A stretch of 64,000 nt of DNA from positions 186,001 through 250,000 of the forward strand of contig JAKCFJ010000003.1 of NCBI GenBank assembly GCA_025041175.1. The letters are read 5' to 3'. The position numbers and the translations under genes are program-made. The notes below the pieces were generated by a model. It saw only the letters and a program-made list of their open reading frames with translations. It was not told where the DNA came from and did no database searches. Positions 1-8,657 of this stretch are shown one piece after another. Within the stretch, counting starts at the first letter, position 1. Each line of letters starts with the position of its first letter. Source of the DNA: Halobacteriales archaeon YIM A00010 (GTDB taxonomy: Archaea; Halobacteriota; Halobacteria; Halobacteriales; Haloarculaceae).

Positions 1-69
1 GTTCCCGATTCACTAATTCTCTCGGGTTTCGTAGACCGGGTACCGAACACACGGAGCAGTGATTGCGTG

Positions 70-169
70 ATACTGTCGGACAGAGCCACGTACGGACTGA
101 GACGGGATATCCAGCTGCTGTCTGTCGGTTCACCGCATTCGATATTCAATTACCTCTGTCCGACAGTAT
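70..169 (+). mobile_element. MITE-like element, copy 1 (100 bp)
   Basis: The 100 bp element is bounded by a perfect 16-bp terminal inverted repeat, ATACTGTCGGACAGAG and its complement. The interior matches copies at 421-520, 5317-5417 and 21653-21753 along its whole length. It has no coding capacity, so it is probably a non-autonomous miniature transposable element mobilised in trans. No clear target-site duplication is visible. This copy lies in the same orientation as the one at 5317 and inverted relative to those at 421 and 21653. Confidence 0.8.
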
Positions 170-420
170 GAGAGTCGTGCATCATGCAATCGGTCGCCCT
201 GAGACGGAGTGTGAGCTCGCGGCCGAGACTGGTGTCGACGCACGGATTCAGGAGGTTCGAGGAAAGCCACCTCCGGTACCGAATGTATTACGGGCGTACA
301 CTTGTAACAGCAAGCACATAGTTATTATACCCTGCTTCAGGGACGTGACGGACACAGTGAGCCACCGTTTACGGAGCAGCGTGGAACCATCGGGACCGGT
401 GCTGTGGTGGAGTCTCGTTG

Positions 421-520
421 CTGGTGTCGGACAGAGATGGTCGACTATCGGATGCTGTGAATCGCCAGATGGCAGCTAGATATTCCGTCTCAATCCGTAC
501 ACGGATCTGTCCGACAGTAT
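421..520 (-). mobile_element. MITE-like element, copy 2 (degenerate end)
   Basis: This is the reverse orientation of the element at 70-169. The right terminus (505-520) keeps the repeat with one change, while the left terminus has drifted at its outer bases (CTGGTGTCGGACAGAG). The interior still aligns with the other copies, including the GATATTCCGTCTCA block. The decayed end suggests this is the oldest of the four copies. Confidence 0.75.
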
Positions 521-654
521 GAATCGTCACAGTGGTCTTTCCGTGTTAACGGCGTCCGCGAGGGCCGGGGATTGCCGTGGATCACCTCGACCGCCACTCG
601 CTGACTGAATCACCTAGTCGTCATCTATACCCCTGTGCGGCGCCCACATCGAGT

Positions 655-951
655 ATGGAAGACTGTCGCGAACATTCACTAGACGAGAACGCAGACCGGA
701 TCACGGTGACGTATCCAACAACGGCCGGTGCCCACACCAGGTCTAACCTCGAAACTGATTCGTATCGGAGATACCTCCGAACGTCGAAGGCGGGGACGGC
801 CACCGTCGGTGATGAGTGGGAGGAGTTCGTCAGCGGCGGCTGTGGGAGTACGACAGACCTCGTGCTTCGGATCGAGGCGGTCGAAGGCGGTGACCGCATC
901 GGCGAGAAAACGGACATTGCGTTCGAGCCGCGGTCCGAAACCGACGAGTAG
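655..951 (+). CDS. hypothetical acidic protein (98 aa)
   Basis: This 98-residue frame starts at an ATG and is rich in Asp, Glu, Thr and Gly, the composition expected of a soluble haloarchaeal protein. No domain is recognised. A TATA-like CTATAC lies about 30 nt before the ATG with no leader, which suits a leaderless transcript. The opposite strand is also open here but gives an Arg/Ser-rich sequence typical of a shadow frame. The call rests on composition and the promoter-like box only. Confidence 0.4.
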   Translation: MEDCREHSLDENADRITVTYPTTAGAHTRSNLETDSYRRYLRTSKAGTATVGDEWEEFVSGGCGSTTDLVLRIEAVEGGDRIGEKTDIAFEPRSETDE

Positions 952-1484
952 CTCCGTCGGGATCGACAGCAACCGAGGCAAATCAACCGCTGGAGACCGA
1001 CCCGGCAATTGCTCGCAACCGTTCGGGTGACCATGCTGTGTGGGACGGCGGAACCTCTTGGAGTGGACGGTGATCGTACCCTCCGCAGCATCCGCAGATC
1101 ATAGTTATATTATAATATTAAATTTATATATTAAAATAAGATATTTATATGAGAATCAAAGATTGCAATCGTTCGCTTTGGTTTCTGCGTCGCCGTTGCT
1201 GGAACAGTTTGGGTACGAAGAGGTCCGTTGTTATCCCTCGCAAAATACATATTCGATACTGTTTCTATCACCACGCTATTCGGGTGTGAACGCACGCCTG
1301 CGTTTCTCGTAAGATTTCGTGGATTACCTTGCTATCGTGAGAAATGAACGATTTCTCGCATCCAGCAAATCTCGGACCGGTGTGCGAGACCACGAGACAC
1401 TCGCCATATTCTACCTGAAAAGCGATCAGTGTCTGTCATCGATAGGATAAGCAGACCTCGATCGAGGATCGTTACCACACCCGC
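952..1484. other. non-coding stretch with AT-rich island
   Basis: No gene is supported. A 57-bp stretch at about 1096-1152 is almost pure A/T, in contrast with the GC-rich surroundings. It could be a promoter region or a remnant of foreign DNA. The rest, up to the biotin operator, shows nothing recognisable. Confidence 0.4.
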
Positions 1485-1516
1485 TTGTCAACCGACGTGT
1501 CTAAGTGGGTTGACCG
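1485..1516 (+). promoter_or_regulatory. BirA-type biotin operator
   Basis: TTGTCAACC, 14 nt, then GGTTGACCG form an imperfect inverted repeat (7 of 9 positions complementary) ending 14 nt before the bioY start codon. Its half-sites and spacing match the biotin operator bound by bifunctional biotin ligase/repressor BirA (TTGTnAACC-N14/15-GGTTnACAA) in bacteria and archaea. Placed on the promoter of a biotin transporter operon, it probably represses uptake when biotin is plentiful. The cognate BirA is not in this window. Confidence 0.7.
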
Positions 1517-1530
1517 TCGGATGCATACCG

Positions 1531-2151
1531 ATGACCGAACGGAGTCAGGATCGGACAGAACACGAAGAAACGAACGCAATAACGTCCGACGTGGAACTCG
1601 TGGGCGATGAGACGACGACCAACATCGTCCGCGCCGCCTCGTTCGCGGCGCTGATCGGCGCGCTCTCGTACGTGAGTTTTCCGAACCCGGTTTCACCGAC
1701 ACCCGTTACGTTGCAGGTGCTCGGAATATTCCTCGCCGGGATATTCCTGGGGCCGATTTGGGGGGCGACAGCGTGCGCGTTGTATCTCGTTGCTGGTACA
1801 CTCGGCGCGCCGGTGTTCGCGGGGGGAGCGGCGGGGTTCGGCGTGCTTCTCGGTCCCACGGGTGGGTACCTTTTGTCGATGCCGTTCGCGGCGTTCGCCG
1901 TGGGTGCGATCGTTCACGGGGGGTTCGCGCCTTCCGATCCGAGAGCAAGGGGTCTCATCAGGCTCGTGGGCGCGATGGTCGTGGGGACGGTGCTCATCTA
2001 CGCAGCCGGTGTTGCTGGGATGATGGCGACGCTCGATCTCGGTCCCACCGAAGCGTTCCTAACAGGGGCAGTCGCGTTAGCGCCGGCCGAGGTGCTGAAA
2101 ATCGCGGCTGCGGTCGGTATCGTACGAAGCGACGCGATAACTGCAGCGTGA
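1531..2151 (+). CDS. bioY: biotin transporter substrate-binding subunit BioY
   Basis: This is the S-component of an energy-coupling-factor biotin transporter: a membrane protein that binds biotin and hands it to the EcfA/EcfT motor. The 206-residue product has a ~30-residue acidic cytoplasmic N-terminus, then about six hydrophobic segments. It carries the Gly-rich BioY block (GGAAGFGVLLGPTGGY) near residues 107-122. The start is the ATG at 1531, because the family core begins soon after it and the biotin operator lies just upstream; a longer frame from 1429 would run through the operator. The ATPase gene follows 4 bp after the stop and the EcfT gene overlaps that one, so all three form one operon. 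Confidence 0.93.
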   Translation: MTERSQDRTEHEETNAITSDVELVGDETTTNIVRAASFAALIGALSYVSFPNPVSPTPVTLQVLGIFLAGIFLGPIWGATACALYLVAGTLGAPVFAGGAAGFGVLLGPTGGYLLSMPFAAFAVGAIVHGGFAPSDPRARGLIRLVGAMVVGTVLIYAAGVAGMMATLDLGPTEAFLTGAVALAPAEVLKIAAAVGIVRSDAITAA

Positions 2152-2155
2152 CTCA

Positions 2156-2890
2156 ATGATCGAAATCAGGGATCTCACGTTTCGATACGATCGACAGCCC
2201 CGATCGAACGACGCCGGATCGGCATCACGACCCGTCATCGACAGCGTCTCGCTCACCATCGACGACGGCTCGTTCGTCGTGCTCGCAGGGCCGAACGGAT
2301 CGGGGAAAACGACGCTCGTCCGTCACTTCAACGGGCTCCTCGTGCCTGACGCCGGATCGGTAGCGGTGAACGGCCGGCGGGTCAGCGAGGACGTCGTGGC
2401 CGCGCGAACGGCGGTGGCAATGACGTTTCAGGACCCACGAGACGGGTTCGTCGCCGCCACGGTGGGCGCAGACGTCGCGTTCGGCCCGGAAAACCTCGGG
2501 TTGAAGCGGGAACGAATCGATCAGCGGGTACAACAAGCGCTCACAGCGGTGCGGATGGACGGCACCGAAGAGAGGCGCATCGATCAGCTCTCGGGGGGCG
2601 AGCGAGCGCGGGTCGCGATCGCCGGCGCGCTGGCCATGCGGCCCGACCACCTCGTGCTCGATGAACCGTTTGTGGGGCTCGATGAACCAGCGCGCCAATC
2701 GGTCCTCGATCGGCTCAGAGCGCTCTCTACCGACGGTATGAGCATCATCGTCGTCACTCACGATCTTCGAGAGCTCCTCGATCTCGCCGATCGGTTGCTG
2801 GTCGCGTCCGGCGGACGGATCGTCCTCGATGGACCGCCGGAAGCGATGATGGATCGTCTGGCCGACCGGGAGGTACGTGTGCCGTGTTGA
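2156..2890 (+). CDS. bioM: ECF transporter ATPase (BioM/EcfA-type)
   Basis: This ABC ATPase powers biotin uptake from the cytoplasmic face of the ECF complex. In the 244-residue chain I see Walker A GPNGSGKTT at residues 45-53, a Q-loop (TFQDPRDGF) near 91-99, the signature LSGGE at 145-149, Walker B LVLDEP near 165-170 and the switch histidine in VVTHD. These features are those of the CbiO/EcfA family. The position between bioY and an EcfT gene assigns it to biotin. Only one ATPase gene is present, as in BioMNY systems, so it would act as a homodimer. Confidence 0.93.
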   Translation: MIEIRDLTFRYDRQPRSNDAGSASRPVIDSVSLTIDDGSFVVLAGPNGSGKTTLVRHFNGLLVPDAGSVAVNGRRVSEDVVAARTAVAMTFQDPRDGFVAATVGADVAFGPENLGLKRERIDQRVQQALTAVRMDGTEERRIDQLSGGERARVAIAGALAMRPDHLVLDEPFVGLDEPARQSVLDRLRALSTDGMSIIVVTHDLRELLDLADRLLVASGGRIVLDGPPEAMMDRLADREVRVPC

Positions 2891-3588
2891 CCTACGAACC
2901 CGGAACGTCGGTCGCCCACCGGCTCGATCCGCGAACGAAGCTCGCGGTACAGATCGGGTTTGCGCTCGCAGCGTTTTCCCACACGACTCCGCGGGGGCTC
3001 TCCCTTTTGACGGTGCTCACAGGGGTCGTTCTCGCAGCTGCCACGCTGTCGCCGTTCGACGCCGTCCGCGAAATCCGCTATGCGCTCCCGTTTCTGTTCG
3101 CTGGACCGCTGCTGTCGGCGGTCGTCCTCGGATCGCCGTGGATCGTACCCACCGAGGCCATCGGGCCAACGCTTGCGAGCTACCGCGCTTTGCTCGTGTT
3201 GCTCGTCAGCGTCGCGTACGTCCGGACGACGCCCGTTCGAGAGTCACGAGCGGCGATCCAGCGCGTCGTTCCCGGACGGCCCGGCCGCCTGCTCGGCGTC
3301 GGCGTGGCGCTCGTCTTTCGGTTCCTGCCGGTGTTGATCGCCGATCTTTCGCGGGCGCGTTCGGCACTGCGAGCGCGGCTCGGAACCGAACGCCGCCTCA
3401 TCGACCGGATGCGGATCGTCACAACCACGGGCGTTCGGCGGGCGTTCGGACGCGCAGACCGGTTGGAGATGGCGCTCCGTGCACGGTGCTTTGCGTGGAA
3501 TCCAACGCTTCCAGCGCTGAAACTGTCGCACTGGGATGTACCGTCGCTCGTGCTGGCTACCGGACTCGTCTGCTGGACGTTCGTTTGA
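2884..3588 (+). CDS. bioN: ECF transporter transmembrane coupling protein (BioN/EcfT)
   Basis: This 234-residue membrane protein couples the ATPase to BioY. It has four to five hydrophobic helices and ends with the cytoplasmic coupling region typical of EcfT, where two Ala-Arg motifs (in LRARLG and LRARCF) contact the ATPase. It starts at a GTG that overlaps the ATPase stop by 7 bp, so translation is probably coupled. Its stop codon lies only 6 bp from the convergent tfb stop codon, so the two transcripts must overlap or terminate within each other. Confidence 0.9.
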   Translation: MLTYEPGTSVAHRLDPRTKLAVQIGFALAAFSHTTPRGLSLLTVLTGVVLAAATLSPFDAVREIRYALPFLFAGPLLSAVVLGSPWIVPTEAIGPTLASYRALLVLLVSVAYVRTTPVRESRAAIQRVVPGRPGRLLGVGVALVFRFLPVLIADLSRARSALRARLGTERRLIDRMRIVTTTGVRRAFGRADRLEMALRARCFAWNPTLPALKLSHWDVPSLVLATGLVCWTFV

Positions 3589-3594
3589 TGCCCG

Positions 3595-4569
3595 TTAGCG
3601 CTCTTCTCCATCGGCGTCGAGCAACTCTTGGTAGCGGTTGCGGATGGTCACTTCGCTGATGTCCGCGGCCTCGCTGACCTCGCTTTGAGTGATTTCCTCG
3701 TTGGTGAGCAGCGGGGCGGCGTAGACCGCGGCGGCCGCGAGTCCGACCGGGTTCTTGCCGATGTGGACGAGCTGCTCCTTGCCGGTTTCGAGCAGCTCGT
3801 GGGCGCGGCGTTCGGCCTCCTCGGAGAGACCGAGCTCCGAGGCGAATCGGGCGACGTAGCTTTCGGGGTCAGCGGGCTCGATTTCGAGCCCAAGTTCGCG
3901 GACGACGTAGCGGTAGGTCCGCTTGAACTCCATCGCGTCGATCCGGCTCACGGGCACAACCGTGTCGATGCTGCGGGGTGTCCCGGCCTGGCGGGCCGCG
4001 GCGTAGATGGCCGCCGAGGCGACGCCTTCGATCGACCGGCCGGGCAGCAGATCCTCACCGAGTGCCCGGCGGTAGATGACGCTCGCGGTCTCGCGGACGC
4101 TTTCGGAAAGTCCGAGCGCGCTACCCATGCGCTCGATCTCACCCAGCGCCTGTTTCAGGTTGCGCTCCTTGGAGTCGCGGGTCCGGAACCGTTCGTTCCA
4201 CGTGCGCAGGCGCTGCATCTTCTGGCGCTGGCTCGCGTTCAGCGAGTTGCCGTAAGCGTCTTTGTCCTGCCAGCCGATGTTCGTCGACAGGCCCTTGTCG
4301 TGCATCAGCGTCGTGGTCGGCGCGCCCACGCGGCTCTTCTCGTCTTTCTCCTGGGCGTCGAACGCCCGCCACTCGGGACCACGGTCGACCTCGCTTTCCT
4401 CGACCACCAGACCACACTCCTGACAGACCGTCTCGCCGTGGACCTCGTCAGTGACGAGCGAGCCGCTACACTCGGGGCAGACGGTCTCCGTGCTGTCGGA
4501 GGTGGTCTGTGTTTCCTGGGTCGTTGCTCGGGGCTGTGCATCAGTGGTGTGGATACGCGTTTCTGACAT
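3595..4569 (-). CDS. tfb: transcription initiation factor IIB (TFB)
   Basis: TFB recruits RNA polymerase to TBP-bound promoters. The 324-residue product has an N-terminal zinc ribbon (C31, C34, C49, C52), a B-reader/linker region around residues 65-110 (GAPTTTLMHDKGLSTNIGW) and two cyclin-fold repeats (about 120-215 and 220-315). A helix-turn-helix at the C-terminus contacts the BRE. I chose the ATG at 4569: the zinc ribbon follows, and GGTGAT lies about 8 nt upstream as a ribosome-binding site. The frame remains open upstream without family resemblance. A TTTTTATTG box about 110 nt upstream implies a leader of roughly 80 nt. Haloarchaea carry several TFBs; this one cannot be assigned to a paralogue. 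Confidence 0.96.
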   Translation of the reverse strand: MSETRIHTTDAQPRATTQETQTTSDSTETVCPECSGSLVTDEVHGETVCQECGLVVEESEVDRGPEWRAFDAQEKDEKSRVGAPTTTLMHDKGLSTNIGWQDKDAYGNSLNASQRQKMQRLRTWNERFRTRDSKERNLKQALGEIERMGSALGLSESVRETASVIYRRALGEDLLPGRSIEGVASAAIYAAARQAGTPRSIDTVVPVSRIDAMEFKRTYRYVVRELGLEIEPADPESYVARFASELGLSEEAERRAHELLETGKEQLVHIGKNPVGLAAAAVYAAPLLTNEEITQSEVSEAADISEVTIRNRYQELLDADGEER

Positions 4570-4782
4570 GGATCTATCACCTGCCAACGAAGGGCAGGGG
4601 AGGGAGGTGGCTACCGGACGGGGAGACGCCGAAGAAACCCGGTAACCGCCAATCCTAACGTAGGGTAAGGCCGAAAGCAATAAAAATCTTTTGTCCACGG
4701 GTTCGATCGCTCGGCGCTCGAATGACGATTCAGGCGCGCGATATTTCTCGAGGGGTTCCGCCGCGATGAGCGTCTTCCACCA

Positions 4783-5226
4783 CTACAGTGATTTTTTCAA
4801 ACAGGTCGCTGTCGTGGGGCAGAGGCTGTCGAACTCGGTCGTCTGCTGAATGGAGACGGGCACGTCAGAGCGATCGTGTTCGCTGTAGCCGCGGTTGGCG
4901 AAGAAGCCGGCTGCCGTCGTCGTCAGCAGATACAGCGTTTCCACACCGTCCGCCGACGCTGTGGTCTCCAACGCTTCACACAGCGCCGTCCCAAACCCGT
5001 TCCCTTGCGCGTCGTGTTCGACGACGACCGACCGTAACAGCCCATTCGCTCCGTAGCGTTCGAGACCAGCGATGCCGACCGGGTCAGTGCCAGCGTATCC
5101 GACGTAGAACCAGTCGGGATTCGCTCGCACCTCTTGGGACGGCAGATCGTTCCGTTCCAACAGCGTTTCGACGTACGTGAGGGTGTCGTCGTCGGCCTGC
5201 TGGAGCGTGAGCGTCTCCCTGTCCAT
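4783..5226 (-). CDS. GNAT acetyltransferase, ArsN2-like
   Basis: This 147-residue GNAT-fold N-acetyltransferase has the acetyl-CoA loop EHDAQGNGFGTALCEAL at about residues 72-88. Its C-terminal half (LTTTAAGFFANRGY, then SLCPTTATCLKK) closely resembles ArsN2, a family linked to arsenic resistance and acetylation of organoarsenical antibiotics. There is no other arsenic gene nearby, so the substrate is inferred from family only. The ATG at 5226 is preferred because the 14 extra residues available upstream look unrelated to the family. It stands alone on the minus strand. Confidence 0.75.
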   Translation of the reverse strand: MDRETLTLQQADDDTLTYVETLLERNDLPSQEVRANPDWFYVGYAGTDPVGIAGLERYGANGLLRSVVVEHDAQGNGFGTALCEALETTASADGVETLYLLTTTAAGFFANRGYSEHDRSDVPVSIQQTTEFDSLCPTTATCLKKSL

Positions 5227-5316
5227 ACTGACTGGTTGCACTGACGCGGCTAATACGTTTGCCAGCACGGCACGGAGAGGGTGTCCAGCGTGGCTGAACG
5301 CGGATAATCAATATTC

Positions 5317-5417
5317 ATACTGTCGGACAGAGCCACGTCTGGAGTGAAACGGAATATCCACCTGCTGTCCGGCGATTCACCAGCAGCCGATATTCGATCA
5401 TCTCTGTCCGACAGTAT
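5317..5417 (+). mobile_element. MITE-like element, copy 3 (101 bp)
   Basis: Both perfect 16-bp termini (5317-5332 and 5402-5417) are intact and the interior aligns with the copy at 70-169. It ends 36 bp before the MoxR start codon. The TATA-like TAATACTAT at 5421-5429 begins just outside its right end, so the insertion sits directly against, and probably displaced, the upstream part of the MoxR promoter. Confidence 0.85.
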
Positions 5418-5453
5418 CAGTAATACTATGTAGCCAACGGTTGGAGGACGGGT

Positions 5454-6401
5454 ATGGAAATCGGCGATGCCACCGGCCAGTGCGAAACAATACTCGACTC
5501 CATCGAGGAAGCCGTCATCACCGATCGGGAGATTCTCGAAACGGTGTTAGTGGGACTCATCGCTCGTGGCCACGTCTTGCTGGAGGACGTTCCTGGCACA
5601 GGAAAGACGCTGACCGCACGAAGCATGGCCACAGCGCTCGGGCTCTCGTTTTCTCGCATCCAATTCACCCCCGATCTGCTGCCCGCAGACATCACCGGTA
5701 CACACGTTTTCAACGAACAGAAGCGGTCGTTCGAGTTCTCTCGGGGACCGATTTTCACCCAGATACTACTCGCTGATGAGATCAACCGTGCCCCCCCGAA
5801 AACCCAAGCCGCCCTCTTGGAAGCGATGGAAGAACGACAGGTTACGGTGGATGGCGAGACCCACGCGCTCCCAGACCCGTTTTTCGTCATCGCGACACAG
5901 AATCCGATCGAAATGGAGGGGACGTTCGATCTCCCCGAAGCGCAAGTCGACCGCTTCATGATCAAATCGAGCCTCGGATACCCTGCCACTGGTGGGGCGG
6001 TGGAGCTGCTCGAACGGCGACTCGCCCGTCAACAGCAAACCCCAACCGTCGAGGAAGTGGTGACGACCGAGCAGGTCCGGGCGCTCCGGACCGCGCCCGA
6101 ATCGATTCACATCGAGACCGATCTCCTCGAGTACATCGTTGGGATCACGGAAGCGACCCGCGAGAACCCCCACGTGTCAGTGGGTGTATCGCCGCGGGGA
6201 TCCCAGCGGCTGCTCGAAGCAGTCCGAGCGTACGCCGTGCTTCGGGGCAAAGAGTTCGTCACGCCCGACGACATCAAAACGCTCGTGCCGCCAGTGCTCG
6301 CCCATCGCCTCGTTCTCACTCCCGAAGCCGCCGTCGAAGGAATAGACAAACGGGAAGTTATCCAAAACGTCCTCGCCCGCGTCTCCGTGCCGACCGTTTG
6401 A
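5454..6401 (+). CDS. MoxR-family AAA+ ATPase
   Basis: MoxR ATPases act as chaperone-like factors that assemble or mature partner proteins, usually together with DUF58/vWA proteins. The 315-residue protein has Walker A (GTGKT, residues 48-52), Walker B ADEINRA (near 107-113), sensor 1 (IATQNP) and an arginine-finger/sensor 2 region in the lid (SPRGSQRLL). A TATA-like box about 30 nt before the ATG suggests a leaderless transcript. Its usual partners (DUF58 and neighbours) begin 1.5 kb downstream, beyond two MBL-fold loci, so the ancestral operon appears split here. Confidence 0.93.
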   Translation: MEIGDATGQCETILDSIEEAVITDREILETVLVGLIARGHVLLEDVPGTGKTLTARSMATALGLSFSRIQFTPDLLPADITGTHVFNEQKRSFEFSRGPIFTQILLADEINRAPPKTQAALLEAMEERQVTVDGETHALPDPFFVIATQNPIEMEGTFDLPEAQVDRFMIKSSLGYPATGGAVELLERRLARQQQTPTVEEVVTTEQVRALRTAPESIHIETDLLEYIVGITEATRENPHVSVGVSPRGSQRLLEAVRAYAVLRGKEFVTPDDIKTLVPPVLAHRLVLTPEAAVEGIDKREVIQNVLARVSVPTV

Positions 6402-6469
6402 CATTTCCTGTGAATCCTCGGTTTGCTCAGCGGGGGGACGGAGTCTGCACCCCGCGCCAGACAATCCCC

Positions 6470-6690
6470 CATTATTTGTTGATTCTTCGCTACGCCGGGT
6501 TCACAATTCTGACCGACCCGAACATCCTGCACAGCGGCGACCACTTCGACCGCATCGTCGGAGAAAAACTCGACCACAGCCTGCCCATCGTAACGACTCA
6601 GCATTCAGGGAGGCAGGTCTCGAAGACAAAGTTGCGTACGTGGATCACGGCGATACCTACCGGTTCGAAGCGCCTGGGGCTCGGAAGTAG
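6470..6690 (+). pseudogene. decayed MBL-fold hydrolase
   Basis: Remnant of a metallo-beta-lactamase-fold protein. One frame reads FTILTDPN, then HSGDHFDRIVGEKLDHSLP, where the family normally has an N-terminal metal-site region separated from an HxHxDHFD motif; the intervening segment is missing, as if deleted between two GDH-like repeats. The C-terminal part (VAYVDHGDTYRFEAPGARK, ending at the stop at 6688-6690) is in another frame. The metal-binding motif is destroyed, so it is not functional. Assignment is from motif memory, not a search. Confidence 0.6.
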
Positions 6691-6824
6691 GTGGTCAGTG
6701 ACCACCGGAAACGAGGTGAAGACCAACGATACCGACGACAATCACGCCGATAAACGCGATCCGAACGAGGATTGCAGTTCTCTGGAGCGCGGTACTTAGG
6801 GACAAACCGAACGTAGGAGACACC

Positions 6825-7811
6825 ATGTCTCGAAACCACGCGGGCGACACGAACGGGTTCTACGTCACTGCTCTTGGAACGGGTGCGTCGACGCTTTCCA
6901 ACGAGCGCGCATCCGCTGGCTACGTCGTTCACGTCGACGGCGACCCGACACTGGTAGTGGACGCCGGGGGCGGCGCAGCCGGGCGGCTCAGCGACGCGCG
7001 AATCGATCTGACGACGGTGGACGGGGTCTTTCTCGGTCATCTCCACATCGACCACACAGCAGACTTCCCCGCGATCGTCAAGGCTGCGTACCAGCAGGGC
7101 CGCGGCGACCGTCCGCTCCCAGTGTACGGTCCCGCGGGAACGCCGGAGTACCCGGGAACCGAAATGTGGGTTTCGCGGCTGTTCGACGAGGAAACTGGTG
7201 CCTACGGGTATCTCTCGGAGTTCGTCGAGCGGTACGCGGACGGAGACCTCGCTCTCCCGGTCACTGAGGTGGACGCCATCGCTGGCCAGGACGACGACGT
7301 AGCGCGGATCTACGAGCGTGATAGGATCACTGTCGACGCAATCCCCGCCGTACACGGACAGATTCCGTCGCTCGCCTACCGGATCTCCCACGAGGGAGCG
7401 TCGTTCACGTTCACCGGCGATTACGCCTCCAAAACGGAGAACGTCCCGCGGATAGCCCACGGAACTGACATCCTCATCCACAACCGATTGCTCGCGAACG
7501 ATGTGGATCCGAACGATCCCAAAACGAATCTGCACTCGACCGCACGGTCGTGTGGACGAAACGCCCGGGAGGCCCGTGCTGGTACTCTCGTTCTGTCTCA
7601 CGTTAGTCGCGGTGATCCTGCTGACTTCGAGACGGCCCTCGAAACCATCCGCGACGAGTACGACGGCCGGGTGATCGTCCTCCGGGATTTGATCGATATC
7701 TATCCCGATGGGACCGTTGTCGACGCGAGAGAGAACCCCCAAACCGGACGAACAGGATCGGGCGGCGGCGACGGTCCCGACATCGTCGTCATCGACGACC
7801 GGTCAGGGTAG
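6825..7811 (+). CDS. MBL-fold metallo-hydrolase (RNase Z/arylsulfatase-like)
   Basis: This 328-residue protein carries the metallo-beta-lactamase signature HLHIDH (H72, H74, D76, H77), a further metal aspartate in FTGDYAS and a late histidine in VLSHVSRGD. The order resembles the RNase Z / AtsA branch of the fold. The substrate cannot be read from sequence. It stands between moxR and the DUF4129 operon in the same orientation, next to the relic of another MBL gene, so the two may have entered together. The C-terminal ~30 residues are Gly/Asp-rich and probably disordered. Confidence 0.85.
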   Translation: MSRNHAGDTNGFYVTALGTGASTLSNERASAGYVVHVDGDPTLVVDAGGGAAGRLSDARIDLTTVDGVFLGHLHIDHTADFPAIVKAAYQQGRGDRPLPVYGPAGTPEYPGTEMWVSRLFDEETGAYGYLSEFVERYADGDLALPVTEVDAIAGQDDDVARIYERDRITVDAIPAVHGQIPSLAYRISHEGASFTFTGDYASKTENVPRIAHGTDILIHNRLLANDVDPNDPKTNLHSTARSCGRNAREARAGTLVLSHVSRGDPADFETALETIRDEYDGRVIVLRDLIDIYPDGTVVDARENPQTGRTGSGGGDGPDIVVIDDRSG

Positions 7812-7955
7812 TGTAACTGTCACAGTATGAGAAGTGTTATATGACGGTTTCATGAACTATTAAATAGTCCTGCGCCGACGCATCGCACGGGAAATATCGT
7901 TTCGTGTCACCTATGCGGCGTTCACCCGAATGGGTCACTGTCCCGATTCAGAAAC

Positions 7956-8657
7956 ATGCTGCGCTCGTTACGTATCGACCGGGATCGCGCGCTCTCAGCC
8001 GTTGCCATCTGTCTCTGTGCAGTTGGAGTGAGCGTCGCAGCGACGGCGCTCGAATCATCGCTCACGACGGGGATGGCTCCAAATCCACCACGTACCGCAC
8101 CGGAATCCGGTCTGTCCCTCTGGGCGCTTCTGTATCTACTACTGAATTCGATACTTTCGCTGTTTGGCGTCTCACTCAGTTGGGACGCACTCCCCGGAAC
8201 GGCGATCCCCATCCGAGGGGTGACCACTCTCCTACAGCTAGTGCACCGATATCGATCCGTTCTCCTCGTCGGTTCGGTCGTGATAATAGTGCTCGGGCTT
8301 GCGATGAAACACCGACAGCGGATCGGACCGACGAACACATTCGCGCCACCGGGCCCGACGGTACAGTCCCAGACACGGGCAGCGGACGACCGGGCGGTGG
8401 CGTCCCCCTCGAACGCTGTCGCGCGTGCGTGGACAGAAATGGTCCGGCACGTCGAAATCGACGACCCACACTCACGAACCCTCCGAGAGTGGGAAACGGC
8501 CGCGGTCGAGTCGGGATTCGACCCAGTTGCTGTGCGAACGATCACCGAGACGTTTGCAGACGTGCGGTACGGCACCGCGGACGTGACGCCAGAACGGCAA
8601 CGGCGGATTCAGGAAGCACTCACTGAACTCACTGAGCACGAGGTGACTGCCGAATGA
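7956..8657 (+). CDS. DUF4129 domain membrane protein
   Basis: This 233-residue protein has hydrophobic segments near residues 13-33, 53-75 and 107-122, followed by a cytoplasmic C-terminal DUF4129 domain (about 150-225; AWTEMVRHVEIDDPHSRTLREWETAAVESGFD). DUF4129 is usually found with transglutaminase-like or DUF58/MoxR proteins; its molecular role is unknown. It is the first gene of a four-gene operon whose members overlap by 4 to 14 bp. It was probably once continuous with moxR. Confidence 0.8.
   Translation: MLRSLRIDRDRALSAVAICLCAVGVSVAATALESSLTTGMAPNPPRTAPESGLSLWALLYLLLNSILSLFGVSLSWDALPGTAIPIRGVTTLLQLVHRYRSVLLVGSVVIIVLGLAMKHRQRIGPTNTFAPPGPTVQSQTRAADDRAVASPSNAVARAWTEMVRHVEIDDPHSRTLREWETAAVESGFDPVAVRTITETFADVRYGTADVTPERQRRIQEALTELTEHEVTAE

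Larger units (their letters stand above)
1..654. other. gene-poor stretch carrying two MITE copies
   Basis: I find no convincing gene here. Open frames exist on both strands but their composition is not that of acidic haloarchaeal proteins, and several run straight through the inverted-repeat elements at 70-169 and 421-520. The 251 bp between the two elements shows no recognisable coding or structural signal. Confidence 0.5.

Noticed and set aside
70-520. Composite transposon formed by the two inverted MITE copies
   Set aside because: The 251 bp between them has no gene, one copy has a degenerate end, and no target duplication flanks the pair.
3628-4566. Long open frame antisense to tfb
   Set aside because: tfb has clear zinc-ribbon and cyclin motifs on the other strand; the antisense frame has none.
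6657-7742. Long open frame antisense to the MBL-fold hydrolase
   Set aside because: Composition is Arg/Val-rich with no acidic bias and no motif; it is a shadow of the well-supported plus-strand enzyme.
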